From Endothia cerciana (lineage: Eukaryota; Ascomycota; Sordariomycetes; Diaporthales; Cryphonectriaceae), in contig JALRMH010000005.1 of NCBI GenBank assembly GCA_026119935.1, forward strand, positions 682,001 through 746,000: 64,000 nucleotides of DNA. Reading direction: 5' to 3'. The notes beneath the pieces were generated by a model. The model ran no database searches. It was given only the letters and a program-made list of their open reading frames with translations, and was not told the DNA's origin. The stretch's first letter is position 1, and each line of letters starts with the position of its first letter. A program made the translations under genes and the position numbers. Below are positions 11,061 through 21,670 of this stretch, one piece after another.

Positions 11061-13112
11061 TCAATTCAGCGACTTCGGTGTGGACACCATGCACGTCTCC
11101 GGCACTTCCTCTTCTTGTTTCTCAAACCTGACCACACCAGCACCATTCTTGCCAGGGTGGTGTGTTGGAGCAGGTGGGCAGAGAAACGCCTCGCTCATCT
11201 GCAGAGCCCCGAGCAGTTGAGCTCGCAGACACGCAACCGCGTCCCTCGCCGACTTCTTCTCGTGGTCCACTTCTGTCTGCAGGTGGCTCTTCTCGGCCCG
11301 AAGCTCAGAGATAGTCTCATGGGCCCTGGACAGGCCTTCCTTGAGGATGGTAATCTCCTTGTGCAATTCGGCTACCTTGGCATCGCGCAACCCAATCTCG
11401 TCCTCGTGGGCGGCTTGAGCGGCTGCGATCTCTGCCCCCCTGGCTTCGTAGCTATCTGCGAGCTGATTCTTGAGGTCCGACGTGTCGCGGAGCGCAGACG
11501 CCAGCCTGGCCTCCAGCCTCGCCAGCTGGCCATCCCTTCGAGCAGCGGTCTGCTTTCCGGCCTCGAGCTCGAATTCGAACCTGGCCTGCGCCCCTTCGCT
11601 CTCTGTGTACATTTGCTGAACAAGCGACTCGAGATCCGTAAGCTGACTGCGGTAGTCTTCAACAGCATTATTGAGCCGATCGACGTCAGCGACAAGCCCC
11701 GAGATTTGCTGGTTCTTGGAATCGAGCTGTGAGGTCATATCGCTCATGACCTGAGCGCTGTCATCCAGCCGCTGGCGGAGATCATGCTCGGCGTCATGGC
11801 TGCCTTGAAGTTCCATCTGGCATTCTTCCAACTTGCCAGCTGCATCTCGTAGGCGTCGAAGCACGAGTTCAAAGACTTGGGCGCCTTGAGAGGACAGGAT
11901 GGCCTGGTCCTCACCCGGGAAGACTTGTTCCATCTCCAGCCGGGCTGAGTGCATCGCCTCTGTCAACTTGAGTACCGTCTCCCTCGCACCGGATTCAGAT
12001 CCTGCGATCGAGACAAGCGATGCCTTTAGGTCATCGAGCTCAGCGGTCTTGTCGGCGAGATTCTGGAGCATAATGTCCATTTGGAGCTGGAGGTCAGGGT
12101 CGCAGCCGCCCTCGAGATCGGCAGCCTCAGCCAGTGACAGCTTGGACCTTAGGTCAGACTCGACTTGTTTCTGAGCCTCCAGACTCTTGCTGATATTGGC
12201 CAGGTCGTTGCGAAGGCCCGCCAGCTCATTCAACAATGCCTCTTTCTCGAAATCATCCAAGCAGGCCTGCGTGCTTGCCTCGCAATTGGAAGTCAATAGC
12301 GTGTGGTGTTCAAATCCAGGGCTGAGTGGCTTCGTTGGACTCGTACCAGGAGGGGTGAGGGTCTGCCCGGCAGCCATGAAGGTCTTCTGCAAAACGGGCG
12401 TGCTGCTGGTACACTCCGTCCCTTGAAGGGTAGTATCGTCGTCTAAGTGTTCGCCTGCGTCCAGGAAGCTGTCGTCGTCGGAGAATGCGTCTGCAGCTCT
12501 CATGTCCCAGTCGTCGAAGTGACGACGAGCCCCCTGTTCTGTCGTGCCCCTGAGTTCTTGCCTGAGGTCGGAGATCTCCTTCTCGAGGGTCTCAATCCGG
12601 CTGGTGTCCTCCGTAAGTAGTGAAGAGCGCTCGCGAAGTCTCTCATTCTCCTCGTCCCTTGCGGCGATCTCCTCCCGGAGTCGCTGTACCTCTTCTGCAG
12701 TCTTCCTGCCTCGCCGCCTCCTTTCGCCATAGATTTTGTTCATCTCCTCGCTGAGCCCATTCCGGCGGATGCGCCTCTTGACTCTATCATCCAGGATCGT
12801 TCGCAGGGGGAAGATCCGTATCTCGTTTTCGGTGTGCTCGCACGCCCCCGGCCGGGTCATTGACGAGTACCTTCTCCTCTTTGCCGGGGCGATGGCCCTT
12901 TGAGGAGCTGTGATTGCTTCATCCTCAAGGCGAACGACAATGATGGGCTCCGAGACCCTCTTTCTCTTGTTCTTTGTCTGGTTTGGCACTTTCGACGCCG
13001 GTGACTGACGCTGGCCTCGGAAAGACGGTGAAGGTTGTGTTGCATGGGTGATTCCGGACCGTCGCCTTGGTGTCCGCCTCAGGGCGATAGGAAGCTGTGT
13101 ATCGTCCTTCAT
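11061..13112 (-). CDS. large coiled-coil protein with basic nuclear-type N-terminus
   Basis: Single-exon gene of 683 aa. The N-terminal 150 residues are basic and disordered, with clusters such as KNKRKR (about 47-52) and PAKRRR (about 76-81) that look like nuclear localisation signals. Heptad-rich coiled coil runs from about 120 to 190. An acidic, Ser/Thr/Pro-rich linker containing DDWD and DDDSFLD stretches follows (about 200-275). Long coiled coil then covers about 285-640, and a short Pro/His-containing tail ends the protein. There is no motor, kinase or other catalytic motif. The architecture fits a structural or scaffold protein of the nucleus, spindle pole or cytoskeleton, but a specific role cannot be named. 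The matching frames on the opposite strand are shadows of its Glu/Leu-rich codons. Confidence 0.85.
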   Translation of the reverse strand: MKDDTQLPIALRRTPRRRSGITHATQPSPSFRGQRQSPASKVPNQTKNKRKRVSEPIIVVRLEDEAITAPQRAIAPAKRRRYSSMTRPGACEHTENEIRIFPLRTILDDRVKRRIRRNGLSEEMNKIYGERRRRGRKTAEEVQRLREEIAARDEENERLRERSSLLTEDTSRIETLEKEISDLRQELRGTTEQGARRHFDDWDMRAADAFSDDDSFLDAGEHLDDDTTLQGTECTSSTPVLQKTFMAAGQTLTPPGTSPTKPLSPGFEHHTLLTSNCEASTQACLDDFEKEALLNELAGLRNDLANISKSLEAQKQVESDLRSKLSLAEAADLEGGCDPDLQLQMDIMLQNLADKTAELDDLKASLVSIAGSESGARETVLKLTEAMHSARLEMEQVFPGEDQAILSSQGAQVFELVLRRLRDAAGKLEECQMELQGSHDAEHDLRQRLDDSAQVMSDMTSQLDSKNQQISGLVADVDRLNNAVEDYRSQLTDLESLVQQMYTESEGAQARFEFELEAGKQTAARRDGQLARLEARLASALRDTSDLKNQLADSYEARGAEIAAAQAAHEDEIGLRDAKVAELHKEITILKEGLSRAHETISELRAEKSHLQTEVDHEKKSARDAVACLRAQLLGALQMSEAFLCPPAPTHHPGKNGAGVVRFEKQEEEVPETCMVSTPKSLN

Positions 13113-16100
13113 GATTCTGTGTGTGAAGGTGGACTGAGCCTTGCACCAGGCGAGAACGTCAAGGATCGAGACAGCTTCGGGTAGCCATTATAAAGAATCG
13201 AGGTCGTCAAGGAGGCTGGGTAAGGACCAACGGATCCACTTCGTAGCCGAGTCGCGTAGACGCGTTCCACGTATCGGACCCACGCCCTGCCTAGAAGTGG
13301 GCACGAATGTCCTTGTTGGACAATGAGATGTGGTCGGCTTGTTGGTCGAGACCATGTCATTATTTCTGGGGCCCCTCAAACCGGGATGGTATAGGGCGTA
13401 GAACAATTGTAGTGTAGAACGACTTTGATCGGGCTGGGCCCTATTCGACCCGGGCTTCAACCTCTCATCTCGAACCACTGACACGTGCGACAATGCTTCT
13501 CGTTGGTCAGTATTCGCGCGACGACCAGGGGCGGTTCTGATTTACAGCCAAACAATAGAGAGCTGGAGATAGACCGGCATATCCCCGTTGGCGGCATTGC
13601 CGGTCAAATGTGGGTAGCCTCTGAGTTAGCAACAGCATACGACAACATGCAAGCAAATGCACGTTCCGGAGCGGCCACTTGGCACCGGTCTGTCCGGTCG
13701 TCAGGCTGGTGGCCGTTTGCTTGCTGCATGCACCTCCACCAGCTTGGGCCATGCGCATTGCCCGGCGCTAGAAGCAGATGTGTCGTGTGCTAGAGTAACC
13801 GTACCTTTTTCTGAGGAGAAGTATGTGCTCGACCCACTGCAGAGCAAGGCCCCTCTACGTTGATAGAGCGAGCTTCAATGTTGTATAGTCATCCTTCCAC
13901 CAATTTGTGCCTCGTTGTGCGTCATTGCTTGCGAGACTATTAGGTGATTGTAAAAAGAGCTTGATAGTTCTTGCTTGGGCTGAGTTATGAGTATTTAACA
14001 TAAACCCTGGTCAGAGCTGAGATGTAAGACCGGAGGGCATTCCGAGGTTATGTATGATGAAAGCATCATAGGAGTGGCACATTAGCGAATGATTGCAAGA
14101 GACCATCTGGGAGGTGTCACTTGGAGGTTTTCATAGAAATTTCCACATAGTCTAAACAAGAGACATTCTGCAGGGCGTGAACGGTGAATCGTTGGCTTGT
14201 TCAAGAACGTTTGGCTCTGTGCAACCATGCGTGTCGTCCTGACTTGGCCTTTGGGCGGGTATATAAGCCACCGGCGGTATCCTTCAGGCTGTCCCTGCAC
14301 CCATTCTCCTCAAAGGGCCTTCATTCCCGTATACAATTTATGAAGTCAGGAGTAAGTCATCTAGTCCCAAGCATCAAATTGAAACAGCCATCCGTCAGGG
14401 GGTGGTGGCATAGTCCTCGTCGGCTCAATCAATATCGACAGGGAGAGTCGAACCAAAAATGTGGCTCAAGTAGTAAGACAATCGAGGTTATCCTATTTCA
14501 CCTCGAACAGAAAGAGTAAGTGGCCAAAAGTATAGCAATCGCAGTCCCTTTGAATCCTAGGGTAAAATATCCCAGCAGAATAATCTCTGGTCCACCGTAT
14601 GCTGCTATAGGCGGGTAAAACATTGCGGAGGCGGGGGGGTCCTCTGGGAGCACGATCCGGTGGGCGTCGGTGCGGATATCAACAAGGGACATTTGCCTGC
14701 CCTTAGAAAAGGCACCGGCCGTCCCTTCAAAACTATGACCCCGGCTGAACCTCCTCGGCGGGCCTGAGGGTGAGCCTTGTGGTTCTGAGCGGGCCGACAC
14801 TCAAAAGGTAGCGGCTAAGCATGCTTCTTGCTCTCGCTTGCTGGAGTCCCCAGTATAACCTCTGTCAACCAGCATGGGTCCTGGCCGAGAACCATGTCTA
14901 CGCCAAGGCTCAGACCACTTCCAATCGACCTTCGTGGATCACGTCGGGGTGAAAGTCCTTGTCGATGCAGAAAGCATCACGGCGCTGCTGCCCCCCAGAA
15001 ACCGGTGTCTCCCTCGTCGCGGCTCGGAAAGGAGGGGGCGCGGCGAATAGTGCCGCTTGGCAAGGCGTCGATCGCGCGATACCTTGGACCAGAGTGGGTT
15101 GCCGTAGAAGGGACTAATCTGAGTTGTGCGCCTCGAAGTTCGATGCTGTCCACATCCCCCGTGAAGTCTGAAGCAGCCTGGTTCCCTATACGCAGGGATA
15201 CCCCGAGCCTCCTCCCTACACAAAAGTAGTACTCACTCACCGTACACGCTATGCATAGTGCTTACTGCAGCTGAGGACTCGGACCGTTGGAGCTCTGGAG
15301 GAACCCCCCGACCCCCCCGAACCCCCGGGGCCTTTCCCTCCAACTCCCATCTGCCCCGTCTCGCATCGTAGAGCCTTTGGCAATAAAGCACGGCCGGAGG
15401 AATTATGGAAGAAGTATAGAAGAAGTATAAGTTATCACCATGAGTCTGGGCTGGCGGCACGTAGAGACGACACGTATCGACGAGAGACCCCCCCGAGACG
15501 GCCTCGGAAACGCTGGCACCACAGCTGCCCTGACGAGACCCCCTGCAGCCCTGCGAGCCAGCGCACACACACACACATATATATATATACATATATACTA
15601 GGTAGCATCTATCATTGGGAGACCTGGGCGAACTGGGGTAGAACGGTCCATGAGACCCGGGGCGGCCGCGGCAGCCCCCCTCCCAACCGCACAAGCTCCC
15701 TCGCGCCCGCACCAGCTGTCAGCGGGACAATGCCCGGTTTGCGACGGGTTTGGGGGAGCGGGGGTCATTGAAACAAACCCAGCCTGCGCCAAAAGAAAGG
15801 ACGTTCGACGCGGCACAGTCTGCGCAATGCTAGGGATGGGACAGGTCTAACATGGTAATGAAGCCTCGGCAGGAGGGAGGATGCCTGCGGGGGTGAAGCC
15901 CATCCCCTCCTACTATTAGCCGGACGTAGACTGGGTCCAATTCCACGTTCATGATTCTGTATTTCTTCTATTGTTATTGCCGCTGTCTTTTGTGCCGGGT
16001 GTTGTATTTTCACCCTGATTCCACGTGTAGCCTCGTATGTGCTACTAGTAGCAGCCCGGTGCCTAGGACTTGCGCCGTCACAAGAAGCGATCGAACAGGG

Positions 16101-16161
16101 GCTGCCCACAAAGGTGTGACGTAAGGGAGCTGTCTCTGTATCTTATAACAATCATCTCGTT
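13113..16161. other. 3-kb intergenic region with a short CA/TA microsatellite
   Basis: This lies between divergent genes (coiled-coil on minus, acyl-CoA ligase on plus), so it must contain both promoters. Short frames occur on both strands, but none has recognisable motifs or splices into a longer protein. A CA run passing into TA lies at 15564-15589. Confidence 0.5.
15564..15589 (+). repeat. (CA)n-(TA)n microsatellite
   Basis: About seven CA units pass directly into about six TA/AT units, an alternating purine-pyrimidine tract. It sits about 570 bases upstream of the acyl-CoA ligase start. Confidence 0.85.
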
Positions 16162-18381
16162 ATGGGCAGAAGTATAACCCAGCGCACGCCCGATGGTGGC
16201 GTCATCTACAGGGCCGACACACATCTCGACCTACCTGACGTTGACCTGCTCACGCTGCTGTTGGGTGGGTTCCTACCAAACAGGCGCACCCGTTCGCAGA
16301 TTGCAAAAGCCGGCGGGAAATACTGACCTTGCCTTGTCCTCCAGACTCCAGATACACCATGGCACGCCCCGACAGCGTCATCCAGGCAGATGCCGCTGAC
16401 CCGACCAGATGCTTCACCACGTCCCAGATCCGCAGCCTCACGTGCCAGCTTGCCTACGAGCTCCGACACACATATGGCATCGGGCGTCATGGTCCCAATG
16501 CTGATGACATGCTGGTCATAACGGCAGGCGACTACAGGCTGCAGACGCTGTTCTTTGGGACCATCGCCGCAGGCGGCATCTATTCCGCCGCCAGCCCGAG
16601 TTCCACTGCCTCGGAATTGGCATATCTGGTCGGGCTGGTGGACCCCAAGGTGATCATCTGCGACGCCAACACGAGAGCGGTGGTGGAGGAGACGGCCAAG
16701 AAGGTCCACTTCCCGGCCAATTGTGTGCTGTTCCTGGGAGATGGCCGGGGTTTGGACTTGACGGTCGTAGGCAAGGGAAGGAAATTGGACCTGTCGCCCT
16801 CACGATCGCTTGACTGGGTGAGAGTCACGGATCCCAGACAACTCGATGACTCCATCATCTGTATACTGTTCAGCAGCGGCACCACCGGCCTGCCTAAAGG
16901 AGTCAAGATAAGCCATCGCATGATGGCCGCAGAATGTTTCTTGACCATGGAGCCAGACAAGGAGTACTTTGCCCGTGAAAACCCCGGTTTCGAGTACCGA
17001 ACATTGGCCCACGTTCCTGCAGCGCATCTGGCGGGAGTTCAGTGTTACTTCGCCAATTCCATATATCGTGGTGGGACGACCTATTGGATGGTAGGTCTTC
17101 CGGGAGGATGTTATTCCCCTGCTCGGCTGCCTCGGGGGGCAGGTCCGGCCTGGATAGCTCCAGCCAAACCCCTCTCTCTGTTCTCGACTTCTCGGATGGA
17201 ATCCTGTTTGCCTGACAGTCCAGTTTAGGACAGGTTCGACTTCCCCAAGTTCCTCAGGTATCAGAAGAAGTACAAGATCACATTCTTCTTCACCGTACCA
17301 CCAATCTGGATTCTCATCGCGAAACATCCAGGCGTGGAGGTTGCGCTGGACTCCTGCCAGTACGCCACCACGGGTGCGGCGCCGATGGGCGCGCAGACGC
17401 AGATCGATGCGGAGGCCAGGCTGGGCAAGGGACAGGCGAAGCTCACGCAGGTGTGGGGCCTCACGGAGACGTGCGGTGCGATCACGGCCATGCCTCCAGG
17501 TGAGGGCGAATATACCGGCAGCGTGAGCCCCCTCGTTGCGAACCATGAGGCGCGGATTGTGGATGACAGCGGGAAGGATGCCGAACCTGGAGGAACCGGA
17601 GAGGTCTGGGTCAGAGGCCCGGTGGTGACAAAGGGCTATTGGAAGAATGAAAAGGCCAATAGTGATAGTTTTGTGGATGGCTGGTTTTGCACTGGTGATA
17701 TTGGCAGATTCAAGGACGGGATGCTCTACATCGTTGACCGCAAGAAGGTAAGATCCGTCTCACCCATCCCTTTCCCAGTCCTTCTTGGGCAGAAAGGCCC
17801 AAGGGGCACTTGCTGGACAGGACGATGTAGGACGCAGACGAAACCAGGCGCTGACAGTATGGACTGGCAATCTTGTCGGCAGGAACTCATCAAGTACAAA
17901 GGTCTGCAGGTCGCGCCGGCAGAGCTCGAAGAACTGCTCTTGCGGCACCCAAAGATTGCCGACGCGGCCGTGATCGGAGTTGAAGGCGAGGGGACCGAAG
18001 TGCCTAGGTCAGTTGAACCCCGATCTCCCCAGGATGCAGGTGAATGCAGGTGCGCCAGCCTCGGGCTACCGTGCATGCACTCTGGGCCAGATCTGTCGGC
18101 CGGTTGTATCCAAGGTGCTTCCGAGACTACACCGGATCGCAGTGTGGTAACACAGCTGACACCCATGTCTTCGGCTCCGCAGGGCATACGTCGTACCGGG
18201 TACCACGGATCTCACACGCGAGGAGGTCGCCCAGTGGGTGGAGGAGAAGGCGGCGCCGTACAAGAAGCTGCGAGGAGGTGTGGTGTTCGCCGACGCCATC
18301 CCGAAGAGTCCCTCCGGCAAGATATTGCGGAAGGTGTTGCGCGAGCAGGCCAAGAATGCGGAAAAGACCTCCAGGTTGTGA
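16162..18381 (+). CDS. peroxisomal 4-coumarate:CoA ligase-like acyl-CoA synthetase
   Basis: Five exons: 16162-16264, 16345-17090, 17229-17747, 17883-18007 and 18183-18381. The introns are 80, 138, 135 and 175 nt and all GT-AG; phases agree throughout. The product is 563 aa. It belongs to the ANL adenylate-forming family. The P-loop SSGTTGLPKG is at about 211-220. QVWGLTET (family YGxTE) is in exon 3, and the hinge and C-domain motifs DGWFCTGDIG, DRKKELIKYKGLQVAPAELE and PKSPSGKILRK follow. The enzyme forms an acyl- or aroyl-AMP and then the CoA thioester. The C-terminus is Ser-Arg-Leu, a canonical PTS1 signal, so import into peroxisomes is expected and a role in beta-oxidation-type side-chain metabolism is inferred. 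The substrate is unknown. The SRL depends on the last exon and frame being right, which phase and the conserved motif support. Confidence 0.92.
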
Positions 18382-19058
18382 AGCTTAGCACGGCTGGTGG
18401 CGTAGGACCTGGAGCGTCTCCGAGGAGACGGCGAAGACGATCAGTAGCGCGCCATGTGGTCTTTGCAATCCGTCCCGGACCAGACCGATCTTGTACTTGG
18501 GGCTAGCAGAGAGGTCTTGTTATCGTGTAGGGTTGCATAAACGCACATTGATGAGCACCGCCAGGGATCGTGAGAGTGATCTGCAGTGCGCGGTCGAATT
18601 AAGCAACCGCCCAGGCTGGTGGCAGCAGGGTCTGTGATCGCGAGTGATCAAAATCCCCCCCAGAGGCTTGACGCGTCGGCAGATGCCAGATGCTGATCCC
18701 TGAAGCGGAAGTTAGTATCAACCTTGGCAGATCCGGAAGCGCCAGCCCGGGTCTCGGTGGTGATGCTACCGGGCGTCGGTCACTGGACCGCATGCGATGG
18801 TCCGAGTTCCCAAAAATGCATCGTGCCCCGAGATGCGATGCCAAGACCGGAGAATGAGGGGCGCGCAGGCGATCATCGCGAAGTTGTCGAAGTTGTCCCA
18901 AGCACGATGCCAGGCGCGGAGTTTGGGGCTTGACGATTTGGGGCTGTGCGCTGGGCCCCCCGCCTCAAGATCATGCCCGGCCCCTGTGGTAGCTTATCAG
19001 CCTGTTGGACCGTTTCCAGTTATCGAGACCAGAACAATGGAAATAATCTATGGGCGGC

Positions 19059-19071
19059 GGGGGGGGGGGGG
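19059..19071 (+). repeat. G13 homopolymer
   Basis: An unbroken run of 13 G, preceded by GGGCGGC, in non-coding DNA. Confidence 0.9.
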
Positions 19072-19210
19072 TTGCTCGGTAATACCAGCGGCGACCCCCT
19101 CTGTTGGCGCCGAGCCAGGTACTACAGCACGTTGTCGTCCAGATTTCATAGGGCCCAAAGCCTGAGGGAATCCAGTGGCTACCCGCGCCTGGGAGGGCTG
19201 CGAACAGACG

Positions 19211-19223
19211 CCCCCCCCCCCCC
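19211..19223 (+). repeat. C13 homopolymer
   Basis: An unbroken run of 13 C, about 140 bases from the G13 run at 19059. The pair could fold back on each other as an inverted repeat. Confidence 0.9.
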
Positions 19224-20020
19224 ACACTGACCCTTTTGCCTGTGGGTGGCCTCTGTGATCTCATTGCCACTGTCAGAGTCGTCGTCAGCTCCCGAAAGCC
19301 TTCTGTCGTCTGAATATCGTCCCGTGGCCCATGACGCGTATTCGACCTCCTGTGCACTGGATGCGGGCCCCTGGTCTTCTCTGTGGTGGGAACTAGACGA
19401 TCATCACATGGACGGGAGGGAGGCCTGCGGTGGCATTGGTGGACATGTTGGCTGCCCAGCACGGGAGGAGGTATGTGAGGCCGTCGACTCGGCGTAGAGA
19501 TGTCATCCCCGATCTCAAAGAGATGGGGTCGTGTTTCATCCCCTTCTGAGGGCGAGGGAAGATTCGGGATGGGTTGGTGCAAAATTTAGAAAACTTGCCT
19601 TGGTAACAGCAGACAAACCCTTGCTGTTGATGAAACCAGGGTTGGGCCGAGCCAGGGGTCGGGGTGGGGCCCTGCGGACGGTACGTACCAGGCACAGCGG
19701 GTACTGCAGAATTGTTTGGATCACGCCAGGGCCCAGAGAGGAGTTGCGGTCTCTTCCCACCGAGGGCATTGGCCAGGAGTAGTATATCGAAAGATGCCTC
19801 GAAATTACGTGCCAGGTGAGATCTTCAAGACGATACTGTGGCAGACAGATACAAGTACTATGGCAAGAGGGGGAGGAGAGGATCTGCACAGACATGCCAA
19901 TCACGACCCGGGGGCCGGGTCCGATACCTTTTCAATACTGCGCGGAGGGGATCATTAGGGGGGCACTGAAAGCAGCACAGTACATGTTGGGTACTACTAA
20001 TGTACGTAGCAGAAAGCTGC

Positions 20021-20022
<2 letters not shown>

Positions 20023-20085
<63 letters not shown>
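20023..20085 (+). repeat. (CTG)21 trinucleotide repeat
   Basis: Twenty-one perfect CTG units, followed by degenerate CTGCCGCC units to about 20120. It encodes poly-Leu, poly-Cys or poly-Ala on plus and poly-Ser, poly-Gln or poly-Ala on minus, but no flanking sequence looks like a protein. It lies about 1.6 kb upstream of the arylsulfotransferase-like start. Confidence 0.95.
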
Positions 20086-20087
<2 letters not shown>

Positions 20088-20332
20088 GCCCCTTGCTGCC
20101 GCCCCTGCTGCCCCTGCTGCCCGGCGCCTTCCCCCCTCAGCCCACCCGCCGACTCCCATCAGTGATGGCTTGCCTCTACTATGTAGCTGTGTAGCTGTGA
20201 CCTCACCTCGCCTCGCAGGAGTCTTCCTCACCTTCCCTCCATGACTCGAGGCCGTCCCTGTCCCTCCCTCTGCCCATAGCCTGCGCTTGACAGACTGGTA
20301 CCAGGGAGGGAAGGCCATGACGGCATCCTCCT

Positions 20333-20345
20333 GGGGGGGGGGGGG
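20333..20345 (+). repeat. G13 homopolymer
   Basis: An unbroken run of 13 G followed by TGG units, in non-coding DNA. Confidence 0.9.
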
Positions 20346-21200
20346 TGGTGGTGGTGCCAGCAGCAGCCAGCCAGAGAGAACTTGGTATAACAGAGACGGC
20401 CGCTCGCATGGAGTCTCCAGGTGGGGATCCGAGAGCGGCTTCCGTTCTACGGCCCACTTCATTCAGGGGCCCTCGGCCCAGATCAGGCCGTTAACCTCTG
20501 GAGTCTGAAATAGGGAGGCTCCACCCTCTCAGGCTCCCTGGCGGGGGCAGCATGTACGGGTCCGTACCTGGTACCTTGGTACGCGCGTCCTACTATGGCA
20601 ACTCTCCAGGTCAGGTTCGCGACCCCACTGCCGCACCTGGTATGGGCCATCCCGCGGCGCAGGCCGACCGTCGGCTTGCAGGTCGTGTGTCTGGATCGTC
20701 GTCTCTCGTGGCCACCGACCGACCTTTCACAGCTTGGACGTGGGACGGTGAGACCGGGGTCGCTAAAACAAAAGAGCTTGTCTCTTCCATCCGAGAAAGA
20801 GATGGGGCCTCTGGTCTGGTTCGTCTTCTGGTTACTCCCGGCCTTTCTCTTTTGTCTCTTCCCTAACCATGCCAGTCACTACTCCCCTTCTTCCCTGACC
20901 TGGACGATCCATCCCGTTCCCGGCCTCGTCTCCTGGTCTCCCCCAGGTTATCATCTCTCTGGTCCATTCCTATCACCACCCTTCTCCCGCATTCTGTGGG
21001 CCGTGAACACTCTCTCCCCTTTCCGAATCCCCTCTCCCGTCCTTCGACCTCGTACGTGTCACCCTTGGACCAGAAGCAGCAGTCTGACACGACGCCCTAG
21101 ACAGGGCCTCAGCATCGTCGTCAGCTCACACCTAAGCTGCCAGATCCTTCTGCCACATCAACCAACCCGCAAGGCCGAGCCCGACACCCGAGTCTTGACA

Positions 21201-21213
21201 CCCCCCCCCCCCC
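21201..21213 (+). repeat. C13 homopolymer
   Basis: An unbroken run of 13 C within the pyrimidine-rich region upstream of the arylsulfotransferase-like gene. Confidence 0.9.
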
Positions 21214-21284
21214 GCGGCTTTCCTCCTCCCAGCCTGAACCATACCTACCCGCCCGTCTTCTTATTCTCAGTTGACGCGCCCCGC

Positions 21285-21297
21285 CCCCCCCCCCCCC
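21285..21297 (+). repeat. C13 homopolymer
   Basis: A second C13 run, 71 bases after the previous one, in the same pyrimidine-rich promoter-side region. Confidence 0.9.
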
Positions 21298-21670
21298 TCT
21301 CCTCTCCCCGGTTGCCAGAGCCTCCGTTTCCCTTTTCCACCCGGGTCCCTGCCCCCGGCATCCACTTTTCACCGAGGCCTGGCGTCCGGTGGAGCGCAGT
21401 TCACAATTCCAGATCCAGGGACGCAGGGGATCCAGGCTGTGCCTAATTTGGGCGGGCTCTGTCTGCTCTGGAGGAGGCTGTATAGCTTGGACCCCTTGCC
21501 GCACGTCGACGGTCCATCTCCTCCTTTTTAAATAATTTCCAACTCGCCAACCGGCCGCCCTTTCCTTCTCCCGGTGCGTGTCGCCAGACCATCTCTCCTC
21601 CTCCTGCGATGACAGGAGCCTGATCCGACCTCAAGCCCCTCCCCACCTGGCCCCAAGTCATCCCCGGACC

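Larger units (their letters stand above)
18382..21670. other. 3.3-kb low-complexity, GC-rich intergenic region
   Basis: No reliable gene is seen between the acyl-CoA ligase and the arylsulfotransferase-like gene. The stretch is rich in simple sequence: G13 (19059), C13 (19211), (CTG)21 (20023), G13 (20333), C13 (21201) and C13 (21285). The final 800 bases (about 20860-21660) are strongly pyrimidine-rich on the plus strand, as is common in fungal promoters, and lead up to the start at 21671. Frames here arise from the repeats. Confidence 0.6.

Noticed and set aside
14400..14500. Possible tRNA on minus suggested by GGTTCGACTC
   Set aside because: The bases flanking the T-loop do not pair, and no acceptor stem or A-box was found.
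5447..18381. A secondary-metabolite cluster built on the FAD monooxygenase, ferric reductase and CoA ligase
   Set aside because: There is no PKS, NRPS, terpene cyclase, cluster regulator or transporter. The genes are spread out on both strands with a coiled-coil gene between.
20595..21446. 283-codon Pro-rich plus-strand frame
   Set aside because: It is produced by the pyrimidine-rich promoter region and C13 runs; there is no domain or splice evidence.
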